From Novosphingobium sp. UBA1948 (GTDB lineage Bacteria > Pseudomonadota > Alphaproteobacteria > Sphingomonadales > Sphingomonadaceae): DNA of 13,688 bases. The notes below the pieces were generated by a model, which was not told the origin of the DNA, did no database searches, and saw only the letters and a list, made by a program, of their open reading frames with translations. Where the stretch lies: assembly GCA_002336765.1 (NCBI GenBank), contig DDES01000029.1, positions 1-13,688 on the forward strand. The letters run 5' to 3'. The position numbers were made by a program, and so were the translations under genes. This document shows, piece by piece, positions 13,655 to 13,688 of this stretch (position 1 is the stretch's first letter; the number at the start of each line of letters is the position of its first letter).

Positions 13655-13688
13655 GTGAAAAAGATCGAGGCGATCATCAAGCCGTTCA
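13655..13688 (+). CDS. Nitrogen regulatory protein PII (GlnB/GlnK), partial 5' end
   Basis: The 11 complete codons read MKKIEAIIKPF, the hallmark N-terminus of PII signalling proteins, trimers that report 2-oxoglutarate and ATP/ADP state and control glutamine synthetase adenylylation, NtrB and AmtB. I place the start at the GTG at 13655, with GAGGGA about 11 bases upstream. An in-frame ATG at 13637 would add six residues (MRDGAG) but has no ribosome site. Whether it is glnB (followed by glnA) or glnK (followed by amtB) cannot be told, as the rest lies beyond the right edge. Confidence 0.85.
   Translation, partial: MKKIEAIIKPF

Noticed and set aside
1..13688. Mobile element, CRISPR array, toxin-antitoxin or defence system
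   Set aside because: No transposase, integrase, spaced long repeats, nuclease or toxin-like gene is visible; all genes fit core metabolism, division or repair.

Overview
The window looks like a chromosomal core segment of a high-GC alphaproteobacterium. The protein sequences (MraZ, the cysteine synthase, the vertebrate/adrenodoxin-type ferredoxin, the M17 peptidase followed by an SH3 protein, the short-form ArgC) fit the order Sphingomonadales, possibly Novosphingobium or a relative; the genus is inferred from memory of family sequences, not from a search. There are no tRNA, rRNA, transposase, phage or CRISPR sequences. High GC gives long open frames antisense to nearly every real gene, and I have left these out.

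Region 1 (1-4625, minus strand) is the start of the division and cell wall (dcw) cluster, in transcription order mraZ, rsmH (mraW), ftsL, ftsI, murE. murE runs off the left edge. Every junction in this run is a 4-base ATGA stop/start overlap, so the five genes probably form one translationally coupled operon. Region 2 (4626-5035) is the long control region in front of mraZ. It holds GCGGG repeats spaced about one helical turn apart and a 20-bp tandem repeat, both plausible MraZ operator material.

Region 3 (5036-6785, minus strand) encodes a 2Fe-2S ferredoxin, a cysteine synthase and a small single-pass membrane protein. A perfect 12-bp hairpin ends exactly on the cysteine synthase start codon. 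Region 4 (6949-8840, plus strand) holds an AlkA-type DNA glycosylase and the ccmA-ccmB haem export transporter pair; ccmC does not follow. Region 5 (8844-10454, minus strand) holds a DUF3298/RsiV-like exported protein and methionine aminopeptidase, the latter ending 3 bases from ccmB.

Region 6 (10529-13306, plus strand) holds an M17 leucyl aminopeptidase, a stand-alone bacterial SH3 protein that appears to start with TTG, and argC, the last two joined by another ATGA overlap. A 14-bp perfect hairpin follows argC. Region 7 (13347-13688) is a leader with a sigma-54-like promoter and three small hairpins in front of the first codons of a PII nitrogen regulator gene (glnB/glnK).

Most of the window is conserved housekeeping content. 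I do not see a clearly new multi-gene system. The items most worth a second look are non-coding (the mraZ control region, the cysteine synthase start hairpin, the PII leader) and the orphan SH3 gene.
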